Origin: Candidatus Thalassolituus haligoni
GTDB lineage: Bacteria; Pseudomonadota; Gammaproteobacteria; Pseudomonadales; Oceanobacteraceae
Direction: 5' to 3'
Assembly (NCBI RefSeq): GCF_041222825.1
Contig: NZ_CP139482.1
Span: 86,001-150,000 of the forward strand
DNA: 64,000 bases
Under the pieces are notes generated by a model. That model was not told the origin of the DNA and searched no databases. It was given only the letters and a program-made list of their open reading frames with translations. The position numbers and the translations under genes are program-made. Of the stretch, positions 1 through 7,317 are shown piece by piece; position 1 is the first letter of the stretch, and every line of letters starts with the position of its first letter.

Positions 1-708
1 ATGCTGCAACGGATGCAACCGATTGCGGATGAAATGCTGCGGTTATATTCCGGCCTGACGTCATTTGAGGCATCGCCGTCCGGCACGCTGCGGATTTCGA
101 CGGTGTCTGATTTTTCGCTGTTTTTTGCTCCCTTGTTACATACCTTTCGGGAGCAGTATCCGCACATCCGGGTGCAGGTGGTAGCCACCGATGACCGGAT
201 GTCGCTGGTCAGTGGTGATGTGCATGTGGCCATCCGCATGGGCAGCCAACCGCAGGAGCCGGATCTGATTGCACGCCGGTTGCTGCCTGCCACTATGGAG
301 TACTATGCCGCCAAACGTTATATCCAGCGTTATGGTACGCCGAGGTCGCTGGCGGATGTGAATCGTCATCAGTGGGTGCTGCCGTCGGGTAACAAGCGTC
401 AGATTTCCGGTATCTGGCAATTGCTGGAACGCCTTGACCCTCATCAGATCGTATTTGAGAGCAACAGCTTTACCGATATTTATTCAGCAGTCTCTGCGGG
501 AATGGGCATTGGTCCGATCGGCATGTTACAGCGCTCGGGCAATAGTCATGAAGCGCTGCAGTTGGTTGAGTTTGGTCTCCATGCGGAGCCTTCTTATATG
601 TGGTTTGTGTATCACAAGGACATGCGAGGCAGCGGCAGAATCAAGGCTCTGCAGAGTTTTGTGCTGGAGCATGTGTCAGCCATGATGCCGGGCGTAGTGG
701 GTCAGTAG
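1..708 (+). CDS. LysR-type transcriptional regulator, C-terminal part (5' end outside window)
   Basis: Reading frame open from the first base to TAG at 706-708, so the true start lies upstream. What remains is the effector-binding half of a LysR-type regulator: the opening helix (LQRMQPIADEML) is the end of the linker, followed by the typical first strand of the periplasmic-binding-like fold (GTLRIST), the HTFREQYPHIRVQV segment and the second subdomain with a YSAVSAGMGIGPIG stretch. The N-terminal winged helix-turn-helix is not visible here. Effector and targets cannot be told from this fragment. The gene downstream is on the opposite strand and convergent. The family call is firm; the regulon is unknown. 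Confidence 0.85.
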   Translation: MLQRMQPIADEMLRLYSGLTSFEASPSGTLRISTVSDFSLFFAPLLHTFREQYPHIRVQVVATDDRMSLVSGDVHVAIRMGSQPQEPDLIARRLLPATMEYYAAKRYIQRYGTPRSLADVNRHQWVLPSGNKRQISGIWQLLERLDPHQIVFESNSFTDIYSAVSAGMGIGPIGMLQRSGNSHEALQLVEFGLHAEPSYMWFVYHKDMRGSGRIKALQSFVLEHVSAMMPGVVGQ

Positions 709-909
709 TCGGTCCGAGGCTACAGGGCATCTGAAAATGCAGCGAACGCTGAAAGGACAAGGCAAAAATCGGCGAAAAAGCGCACGCCTGCACGGATGCC
801 GGCGTTAGAGCGACACAGGAAGCCAACGCCGAGTTGATGAGTGATAAATGAGCATTTTGAGTCGATATTTAACACTGTCATTTCGAGTGCAGTCATTTAT
901 AGATGTGCC
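709..909. other. Intergenic stretch between convergent genes, possible dispersed repeat
   Basis: About 200 bases separate the LysR-type gene from a convergent hypothetical gene. The segment at about 735-870 is purine-rich with a repeated GCGAA/GGCGAAAAAGCGC character and ends with an AT-rich tail. It looks like the intergenic repeats common in marine gammaproteobacteria, but only one copy is in this window, so this is a suspicion only. The short minus-strand frame through it is not a convincing gene. Confidence 0.3.
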
Positions 910-1494
910 CTACAGTAACTGGCTCGACAGTCCCAGGCTGGCCGACAGACAGGGCCATGGCTGACAGATCCGGGTCACTGTGGTTGCGCTCGCGCCGGAA
1001 GGATAATGATTGATCAGGGCATCCGGGTTGTGGATCAGGGCTTCAATCTGCTCGTCAATACGTATTGCATCGTCACCCAGCAGTGTCTGTATAACGATGT
1101 TAGCGGTGGCGGGGTCATGATCGATCAATGGTTGGCCATAACGGCTAATAAAGGCGTCATTGCAGGTTTCCAAGATCCTCAGGGTGAAATAGGCCTGCCG
1201 CAAGGCGATCAGGCTGCCAGAGGCACCGGCAGGTATCGAAAGTTCGAGCAGTGGCAGAGTGTTTTCAATGCGCCGGTGCAGACGCGGCGCACTGTTCTTG
1301 AGCGGTGGCAGAACCAGACGCTGATAGACGCAATAGGCCAGGGTGTACTGACAAAGCTGGCTGACGGCGGCTTCACTGGCCAAATGAACGATACGGCTCA
1401 GGCTGTTGAGGCTCGCGGTGATGCGCGCTTCCAGATCAGATCCTTGTTGCAGATCGTTCTGTACACGCGGGCTGGTTACGGCCATAGGCGTCAT
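910..1494 (-). CDS. Hypothetical protein, 194 aa
   Basis: The ATG at 1494 is preceded by an AGAGG ribosome-binding site at good spacing and an AT-rich upstream region. The product is a mostly helical soluble protein with no signal peptide or membrane segment. Leu/Ala-rich helices occupy about residues 20-70 and 85-125; the C-terminal third is less regular and contains two Cys. I do not recognise a family and assign no function. It lies between a convergent LysR-type regulator and a MATE exporter on the same strand, with about 100 bases to the latter, so it probably has its own promoter. The antisense frame covering the same DNA is taken as a shadow. Confidence 0.55.
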   Translation of the reverse strand: MTPMAVTSPRVQNDLQQGSDLEARITASLNSLSRIVHLASEAAVSQLCQYTLAYCVYQRLVLPPLKNSAPRLHRRIENTLPLLELSIPAGASGSLIALRQAYFTLRILETCNDAFISRYGQPLIDHDPATANIVIQTLLGDDAIRIDEQIEALIHNPDALINHYPSGASATTVTRICQPWPCLSASLGLSSQLL

Positions 1495-1599
1495 TATTAC
1501 CTCTGTATTTTTAGTTATTGTAGTAAAATCAATGATTTACTAATAGATGTAGGTGCTGATCAAAAAAGTATAGTAAATATTGACGGACTGGCCAGTCGA

Positions 1600-3024
1600 T
1601 TAGTGCTCTGGTGCAAAAGAGACAGGTTCGCGATAAAGCTGAAGTGTGAAGCGCATCACAAATACCGCCCTGGCCAATAAAAACGCATAAAAACTCAGCC
1701 ATAAACCGGTGTTGCCCAGCTCGCTGGTGAGCCACCAAAGCGGCATGAAGACCAGTAATGCGGCAGTTAACATGGCATTACGCATGGTACTGGCGGCACC
1801 GGCACCGATACACAACCCATCCAGCCAGTAGCTCCAGAAGCCCACCAGAGGCAAACCAATCAGCCAGATTTGATACTCATCCAATAGTGGTAACAGCGCC
1901 GGGTTGTTCGTAAACAGTGGCCATAACCAGTTGCCCGCAGCGGTAAAGGTCAGGCTCAGCAGGATTGCCAATGTCAGAGAATTGACGCCAGTAATAATAA
2001 CGATGCGTTGAACGTTAACAGACAGGCGTTCGATAGCATCGCGGCTGCGTCGCTGGTGTGCGGTTTGACCGGTCTGCGCCAGTGCTTGTCCAGTCAGACT
2101 TTCTGCCGCATGGGCAATGCCGTCCAGGGCGTTGGAAATCAGCAACAGCAAGGTGATCATCAGGCTGTTGGCCGCCAGAATCAGCTCGCCTTGACGTGCA
2201 CCCTGGGCGTTAAAAAAGGCAAACACCAAGAGCAGCGTCAGCGTTCTTACAAACAGCTGGCGGTTGATGCGGATCATGGGCTGTAGTTGCTGCCAGGACG
2301 GGCGGCGGTGCCAACGCTGTAGGACTTTGTGAATCAGGCAGTGCTGGTCAGCGAGAGCCTCAACGCCACTCTGTTGCCGCCAGACAAACCACAACCCGGT
2401 GACGAGACCGAGGTAGTCGGCAATAACGCTGCCGAGGGCAACCCCGTCAGTGGTCATGTCCATACCATAGACAAACAAGGCATCCAGGCCACCATTCGCC
2501 AGGTTGGTGACGGTCATAATGATCAGTGGTACACGGGTTTGGCCACGGCCGATAAACCAGCCCAACAGCGCATACTGGGCGAAGACTGCCGGCACCGAAA
2601 TGACTCGAATACTGAGGTACAGTTGGGCACCGTCAGAGACCGCTTGCGTCGCCCCCATCCAGGGGATTACCTGAGGTAACAGCAGCCAGCCACAGCAGCC
2701 AATAATGGCGCTCAGGGGAAGAGCCAGCCAGAATGCATGGCCCAATACCCCGGTCTGTTCGGCGGTCGAGCGGCTGCGCGCAGTCAGCGCGGTTGTACCC
2801 ATCCGTAAAAAGCCGAAGCTCCAGCACAGCAGGGTAAACAGCTGGGCACCAATTGAGACGGCGCCGAGGTAGGCGGCGTCGGGCAGATGGCCGAGAATCG
2901 CGCTGTCGACCAGACCCAGCAGTGGAACGGTGATATTGCTCAGCATCACCGGCCAGGCAATGGCGAGGATGCGACCTTGTGTCGCGGCCCAGCCGGGGGC
3001 TGGCACAGCGGATGTAAACGACAT
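1600..3024 (-). CDS. MATE family efflux transporter (DinF-like)
   Basis: A 474-residue inner-membrane protein with about twelve hydrophobic segments. MATE exporters move cationic drugs or metabolites out of the cell using a Na+ or H+ gradient. The N-terminus shows the family pattern: a first helix with AWPVMLSNITVPLLGLVD, then the DSAILGHL motif typical of the DinF branch and a GFLRMGTTALTAR loop. The two six-helix halves are separated near residue 240. ATG 3024 is taken as start; an in-frame GTG at 3039 would add five residues, and neither has a strong ribosome-binding site. The SCO1-like gene starts divergently only about 40 bases away, so the promoters must overlap coding DNA. The substrate is unknown. 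Confidence 0.88.
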   Translation of the reverse strand: MSFTSAVPAPGWAATQGRILAIAWPVMLSNITVPLLGLVDSAILGHLPDAAYLGAVSIGAQLFTLLCWSFGFLRMGTTALTARSRSTAEQTGVLGHAFWLALPLSAIIGCCGWLLLPQVIPWMGATQAVSDGAQLYLSIRVISVPAVFAQYALLGWFIGRGQTRVPLIIMTVTNLANGGLDALFVYGMDMTTDGVALGSVIADYLGLVTGLWFVWRQQSGVEALADQHCLIHKVLQRWHRRPSWQQLQPMIRINRQLFVRTLTLLLVFAFFNAQGARQGELILAANSLMITLLLLISNALDGIAHAAESLTGQALAQTGQTAHQRRSRDAIERLSVNVQRIVIITGVNSLTLAILLSLTFTAAGNWLWPLFTNNPALLPLLDEYQIWLIGLPLVGFWSYWLDGLCIGAGAASTMRNAMLTAALLVFMPLWWLTSELGNTGLWLSFYAFLLARAVFVMRFTLQLYREPVSFAPEH

Positions 3025-3062
3025 GGCTGGTATACTCACGAATCAGCAACAGGAGAACGTAA

Positions 3063-3701
3063 ATGAACAATCGGGTGTCTGCAGCGTCCCGCGTCGGCGC
3101 TATCTTACTCTTCGTGGTGCTGGCTGTATCGGCTGCCGTGGGGATGTTGATGGCTCATCTGGCCGATCCGGCAGCGCGACTGGGCTCCACCAGTGGGGTG
3201 ATGTTGTTTAATCACAGCAGTCCGGTCAGTGACTTCAAATTTATTGACCAGCATGGCGAACACCGTGATCAGGCCAGTTTCTCCTCGGGCTGGAAGCTGG
3301 TGTTTTTTGGCTATACCTTTTGCCCGGATATCTGCCCAACCACGCTGGCGGATCTGAACCGGGTCTGGAAAGCGCTGCCGGATGAGGCTCGTCAACGTCT
3401 GGACGTGGTGTTTGTGTCGGTGGATCCACAACGGGATCGACCCGCCAGCCTGGCGCCTTATCTACAATATTTTAACCCGGCGTTTGTCGGTCTGACCGGC
3501 AATCCCCAGGCGCTGGCGCAGCTGGCGCAGGAGATCAATGGCTTCTACGCCAGGGTTGATCGCGGCGAGGCGCCATATTTGATGGATCATTCGGCCAACT
3601 TGATGTTGGTGGATGCACAGTGGCAATTCAGAGGTTATATCGAGCCTCCGTTTCGTCCTGGGCGTTTGACGCCTATTCTGGCCGCGCTGGCCGGAATGTA
3701 A
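3063..3701 (+). CDS. SCO1/SenC family copper chaperone
   Basis: A 212-residue thioredoxin-fold protein with one N-terminal membrane anchor (about residues 11-32), the rest facing the periplasm. SCO proteins deliver copper to, or reduce, the CuA site of cytochrome c oxidase. The metal-binding CxxxC motif is present in FCPDICPTT (about residues 84-92), and the third ligand His is in LMDHSANLML near residue 177. Length and motif spacing are normal. The start ATG has a good AGGAG site 8 bases upstream. No oxidase subunit is adjacent, so the partner oxidase must be elsewhere. Confidence 0.92.
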   Translation: MNNRVSAASRVGAILLFVVLAVSAAVGMLMAHLADPAARLGSTSGVMLFNHSSPVSDFKFIDQHGEHRDQASFSSGWKLVFFGYTFCPDICPTTLADLNRVWKALPDEARQRLDVVFVSVDPQRDRPASLAPYLQYFNPAFVGLTGNPQALAQLAQEINGFYARVDRGEAPYLMDHSANLMLVDAQWQFRGYIEPPFRPGRLTPILAALAGM

Positions 3702-3753
3702 CCAATGGATTGCACGGGCATACATTAACCCCAACAGGGAAGGCAGGGATTGC

Positions 3754-4072
3754 ATGGCAGCGCTCCGCCGCTTCCGTTTGATACCCGCCTGGCAGTACTG
3801 CCTGTTTCACTCCTGGCGTTGGGGTCTCGACGACAACCCCTGTAGTAGCGATGACAGCAGCCAGTGCAGCACGGCGATTGTGCTGACCCGGGAGGAGTGG
3901 CGCTTGACGGAGATAACCTGTTTGTCTGTTATGCGGGTGGCTTGAAACGTTTTGATGTCTCCGGTAGCTGGTCTGCGGTTGAAACCGGTGATTTTACCGA
4001 TCTGGCGTGTTGCTGGTGAACCTGTCGGATGACACACCGGTGCTGCTGTCGACGATCAGTGAGGGTCAGTAA
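3754..4072 (+). pseudogene. Decayed beta-propeller-like gene remnant
   Basis: No intact gene fits the 400 bases between the SCO1-like gene and znuB. Three consecutive frames give a protein-like reading. Frame 1 (to about 3890) ends in CSSDDSSQCSTAIV. Frame 3 (3855-4019) reads GVALDGDNLFVCYAGG followed by LKRFDVSGSW. Frame 2 ends VLLVNLSDDTPVLLSTISEG with TAA at 4070-4072. The middle piece is like an LVIVD/WD40-type propeller blade (xVALDGDxLFVxxxGGLxxFDVS). Two successive frame changes in the same direction would join them. I read this as the 3' end of a secreted propeller gene lost by indels and truncation. The upstream part is not recognisable. Confidence 0.4.
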
Positions 4073-4105
4073 GCACGCCCAGTACCGCAGTTGCCCCGAA
4101 CCTGA

Positions 4106-4903
4106 TCAGCGTCTGGTAACCGCCATGCTGGCGACAAACAGCAGTGTGGCGGCGACCACCACACTTGGCCCGGCCGGGGTATCCCACCAGAACGAAGCCG
4201 TCATGCCCATCAGTACCGACAGAATGCCGACCAGGCTGGCGAACAGGGCCATCTGCTCGGGGGTGCGTGACAGGCTACGGGCTGCCGCCGGGGGAATAAT
4301 CAGCATGGCGCTGACCAGCAGGATGCCGACAATTTTCATCGCCAGGGCAATCACCAACGCCAACATCAGAATCAGCAATAACTGCAATCGTGCCACCGGA
4401 TAGCCGTCAATAGTGGCCAATTCCGGGCTGACGGTGGTCGCCAGCAAACCGCGCCATTGCCAGATAATCAGGCCGATACAGACCACCGCCGCTAGCGCGA
4501 CCAGCAAGGTATCGTTACTGGTCACCGCCAGCAAATCGCCAAACAGGTAACCCATCAGATCAACCCGCACATCCTGCGCCAGGCTCAGTACCACCAGCCC
4601 GACAGCCAGCATGCTGTGGGAAATAATCCCCAGCAAGGTATCGGAAGAGAGCGACGCGACACGTTGCATCGGATACAGCAATAGCGCCAGTACCAGCGAG
4701 CTGAGCAGCAGCGCCAGGGTTGGGTGAATATCGGAAATTACCCCCAGGGTAATCCCCAGCAGCGCTCCGTGTGCCAGCGTATCGCCAAAAAACGCCATCC
4801 GTCGCCATACAACAAAGCTGCCCAGTGGCCCGGTGACGCAAGCCAGCAGCAAACCACTGAAGAGTGGCATCAGCCACCAGTAAGACATCATCAGAGCGTT
4901 CAT
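4106..4903 (-). CDS. znuB: Zinc ABC transporter permease ZnuB
   Basis: A 265-residue membrane protein with seven to eight hydrophobic segments, of the ABC-3 family (Zn/Mn permeases). It forms the inner-membrane channel of the ZnuABC uptake system. Family signatures include the N-terminal segment with GPLGSFVVWRRMAFFGDTLAH and the later AMKIVGILLVSAMLIIPPAAA. Its start codon overlaps the znuC stop by four bases (ATGA), showing translational coupling. It is the last gene of the zur-znuC-znuB operon; the downstream neighbour is a decayed gene. Confidence 0.95.
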   Translation of the reverse strand: MNALMMSYWWLMPLFSGLLLACVTGPLGSFVVWRRMAFFGDTLAHGALLGITLGVISDIHPTLALLLSSLVLALLLYPMQRVASLSSDTLLGIISHSMLAVGLVVLSLAQDVRVDLMGYLFGDLLAVTSNDTLLVALAAVVCIGLIIWQWRGLLATTVSPELATIDGYPVARLQLLLILMLALVIALAMKIVGILLVSAMLIIPPAAARSLSRTPEQMALFASLVGILSVLMGMTASFWWDTPAGPSVVVAATLLFVASMAVTRR

Positions 4904-5676
4904 GGCTGGCCGGTTTCCGCAGTCTGGTCGTGATCGATATGGCCATCCAGACAGTGCTGGTGGTCGTGATGGTGGGTGTAGTGGGCAATCGGCGCGGTAC
5001 GTTGGCCAAACAGTTGTTGGTACGCCTCACTGCCGGAGACATGATCCGGGTGACCAGAACAGCAGATATGGCCATTCATGCAGATCACTTCGTCGGTGGC
5101 CGCCATCACCAGATGCAGATCGTGAGAGACCATTAATACGCCGCAACCGAGTTCGTCACGCAGGGTAGGGATCAGCTGGTAAAGTTCGTGCTGACCCTGA
5201 ACATCGACACCCTGGACGGGTTCATCCAGCACCAGCAGGTCGGGCTTGAGTAACAGCGCCCTGGCCAGTAACACCCGTTGCCATTCGCCACCGGATAAAT
5301 CCTGAATATCCTGATCGGTCAGTCGTTGGATGCCCAGTCGCTGGATCCAGCCGTGGATGGCGCTGTCACGCGCTCCCCGAGCCAGCCGCAAAAATCCGAG
5401 CACGGTCAGGGGCAGTCGTGGTTCCAGTTGTAATTGTTGCGGCATATAACCGACGGTGAGGGGTTTGCGGCGCCAGACCGAGCCGGAATCGATGCTTTCC
5501 AGTCCCAGCAAGACGCGGATCAGCGTCGACTTGCCACAGCCGTTGGGGCCAATCAGCGTCAGGATCTGACCAGCATGCAACTCCAGGTCAATATCGGTTA
5601 ATACTTGTTTGTGGCGGCGTTTGAGGTTTAGTCCGGTTGCTTTTAACAGCAGGGTCGCTTCAGGCATGAGGGGCAT
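4900..5676 (-). CDS. znuC: Zinc ABC transporter ATP-binding protein ZnuC
   Basis: A 258-residue ABC ATPase that powers zinc import through ZnuB. Walker A is GPNGCGKST (about residues 43-51), the signature is LSGGEWQRV (about 137-145), Walker B is LLVLDEP, and the switch His is in MVSHDLHLVM. A C-terminal tail is rich in His and Asp (HYTHHHDHQHCLDGHIDHD, near residues 230-250), a common ZnuC feature that may sense or bind zinc. The start overlaps the end of zur by 17 bases, and the stop overlaps znuB, so the three genes are coupled. Confidence 0.96.
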   Translation of the reverse strand: MPLMPEATLLLKATGLNLKRRHKQVLTDIDLELHAGQILTLIGPNGCGKSTLIRVLLGLESIDSGSVWRRKPLTVGYMPQQLQLEPRLPLTVLGFLRLARGARDSAIHGWIQRLGIQRLTDQDIQDLSGGEWQRVLLARALLLKPDLLVLDEPVQGVDVQGQHELYQLIPTLRDELGCGVLMVSHDLHLVMAATDEVICMNGHICCSGHPDHVSGSEAYQQLFGQRTAPIAHYTHHHDHQHCLDGHIDHDQTAETGQP

Positions 5677-6160
5677 CCGCCTGTCCGGATTCGGCCTGGC
5701 AGCCGGGGCAGAGGCCGGTCAGCTCGGTCAGCTGGTGGCGGACCTGCACTCCGAGGACTTGCTCCACCTGTCGGGTCAGAGCCTGCAGTTTGTCGTCCGG
5801 TAATTCCTGCGCCCGGCCGCAGCGTTCGCAAATAAAAAAACAAACGGGATGGCTTGAACCCGGATGGCTGCAACCGACATAGGCATTGAGTGAATGCAGG
5901 CGATGCACCAACCCCAGATCGAGCAGGAAATCCAGTGCCCGATAGACAGTGGGTGGCGCGGAATTAAAGCCATCACTGGCCAGTGCGGGCAACAATTCAT
6001 AAGCGCCAACCGGTTTGTGGCTTTGCCAGATCAGTTCCAGTACCCGTTGCCGTACTCGGGTCAGGCGCGCCCCTTTGTCGTCGCACAGTGCCTGGGCCTG
6101 ACTCAGTGCCTTTGTGACGCAGTGCGTATGATTGTGGGGTTGGTACACATTCTGGCTCAT
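5660..6160 (-). CDS. zur: Zinc uptake regulator Zur (Fur family)
   Basis: A 166-residue Fur-family repressor. The N-terminal winged helix (residues about 20-90) includes RLTRVRQRVLELIW and PPTVYRALDFLLDLGLVHR. The dimerisation domain holds the structural zinc site made by CERC (near residue 113) and CPGC (near residue 151), with His residues in SHPGSSHP. An extra His-rich head (PHNHTHC) precedes the DNA-binding domain. Zur with zinc represses znuA and znuCB. It is the first gene of the minus-strand operon and lies 57 bases from the divergent znuA start, the usual arrangement for shared control. Distinguished from Fur by context. Confidence 0.93.
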   Translation of the reverse strand: MSQNVYQPHNHTHCVTKALSQAQALCDDKGARLTRVRQRVLELIWQSHKPVGAYELLPALASDGFNSAPPTVYRALDFLLDLGLVHRLHSLNAYVGCSHPGSSHPVCFFICERCGRAQELPDDKLQALTRQVEQVLGVQVRHQLTELTGLCPGCQAESGQADAPHA

Positions 6161-6174
6161 GGACGGGCAACCTT

Positions 6175-6196
6175 AGGTTATAATGTTGCAATTTTA
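6175..6196. promoter_or_regulatory. Candidate Zur box in the zur/znuA divergent promoter
   Basis: The 57 bases between zur and znuA contain GGTTATAATGTTGCAATTTT. The left half matches the gammaproteobacterial Zur half-site (GTTATA..) well; the right half is weaker. The same bases contain TATAAT, which could be the -10 element of znuA, so a bound repressor would block it. Position and context support the call more than the sequence does. Confidence 0.5.
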
Positions 6197-6217
6197 CGAA
6201 AGACTGAACGAGACACA

Positions 6218-7192
6218 ATGAAGAAAGTGATATTTTTGCTGTTATTGGTACTTCTTGGTGCCACTACGCCAGCGTTTGCCGATACCGTCATAGCCAGCTC
6301 ATCCGGGCAAACTGCCAAACCGGTGCCGATGGTACTGGCCAGTGTGCATCCGTTGGCGCTGGTCGCCGCCTCGGTGATTCCGGCTGAGCGGCTGCGGGTA
6401 CTGGTGCCACCCGGTATGACACCGCACGATTTTGCCCTGCGTCCTTCCGACATTGATCTGATCCAGAGCGCCGATATCATTCTCTGGGCCGGGCCAGTGA
6501 CCGAGCCTTATCTGAAAGGCTTTGCCACCCGCTGGCCTGATAAAGTGTGGATTAATGTTGCCGAGCTGGGCCAGCAGAGTCCGATTCAAGATCCACACTG
6601 GTGGCTGTCGCCCGACATCATGAAGCAGGCTCAGCAGCAGTTGGCGCAGCGGGTGGGTCGTGATCCTGCGGTGTTTGCCAACGCGGTGGATCTGGCGGTA
6701 GCGGCGGCGCGGCAATTACTGCAGCCGGTGCAGCAGCGAGGCTTTTTTGTCTTTCACCGCGCCTACGACCACTGGGTCGCCGCCATGGGCCTGAATCAGG
6801 TGGGTTCCTTTACTCTCAGCCCAGAACAAAAGCCGGGCATCCGCACACTGCAGACCATGCGTTCACAGTTATTGAGCGGTGAAGTGGTGTGTGTTTTCAG
6901 TGAGCCGGAATTCTCCCCGGCGCTGGTAGATCGGATTGTTGAGGGGATTAACGTTGGTCGTGGTGAGCTGGATCCGATGGCGTTGCAAATTGATATTGCC
7001 AGCGATGCCTATCCGGCGCTGATTGCTGATATGGCCCAACGCGCCAAAACCTGTCTGGAAGCCGTAGCGGTGAATGCTGCTGGCTTACCGGACACCGAAC
7101 TCGACAAGGCGTCACTGATCTTGCAAGAGCAGGATGACAGTATCGATTTGCCACTTCACAGCCATACCCATGAAGCTGGCCACAGCCATTAA
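6218..7192 (+). CDS. znuA: Zinc ABC transporter substrate-binding protein ZnuA
   Basis: A 324-residue periplasmic zinc-binding protein with a signal peptide (MKKVIFLLLLVLLGATTPAFA). Zinc-ligand histidines appear at the expected places: SVHPLALVAA near residue 45, DPHWWLSPD near residue 127 and FHRAYDHWVA near residue 182. The His-rich central loop of enteric ZnuA is absent; instead the protein ends in a His-rich tail (LPLHSHTHEAGHSH). The frame is open upstream through zur, but ATG 6218 starts the signal peptide and is the only sensible start. It is transcribed divergently from zur-znuC-znuB. Confidence 0.94.
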   Translation: MKKVIFLLLLVLLGATTPAFADTVIASSSGQTAKPVPMVLASVHPLALVAASVIPAERLRVLVPPGMTPHDFALRPSDIDLIQSADIILWAGPVTEPYLKGFATRWPDKVWINVAELGQQSPIQDPHWWLSPDIMKQAQQQLAQRVGRDPAVFANAVDLAVAAARQLLQPVQQRGFFVFHRAYDHWVAAMGLNQVGSFTLSPEQKPGIRTLQTMRSQLLSGEVVCVFSEPEFSPALVDRIVEGINVGRGELDPMALQIDIASDAYPALIADMAQRAKTCLEAVAVNAAGLPDTELDKASLILQEQDDSIDLPLHSHTHEAGHSH

Positions 7193-7317
7193 CGAACAGC
7201 CATTAACAGATCGGCCAGTATAATCTAGCGAAGCGGGACACCCAGGCTGGCTGCAAGATGCCAGCCTGTTAGAATGACGCCCAATTCAGGCAGCTATCCG
7301 GTAAGCGAGCACCCTTC

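Noticed and set aside
1006..1680. 224-codon plus-strand frame
   Set aside because: Antisense to the hypothetical gene at 910-1494 and the MATE gene end. The minus-strand gene has the better start site, though both are uncertain.
5894..6217. N-terminal extension of znuA
   Set aside because: The open frame runs antisense through zur; the signal peptide starts at 6218.
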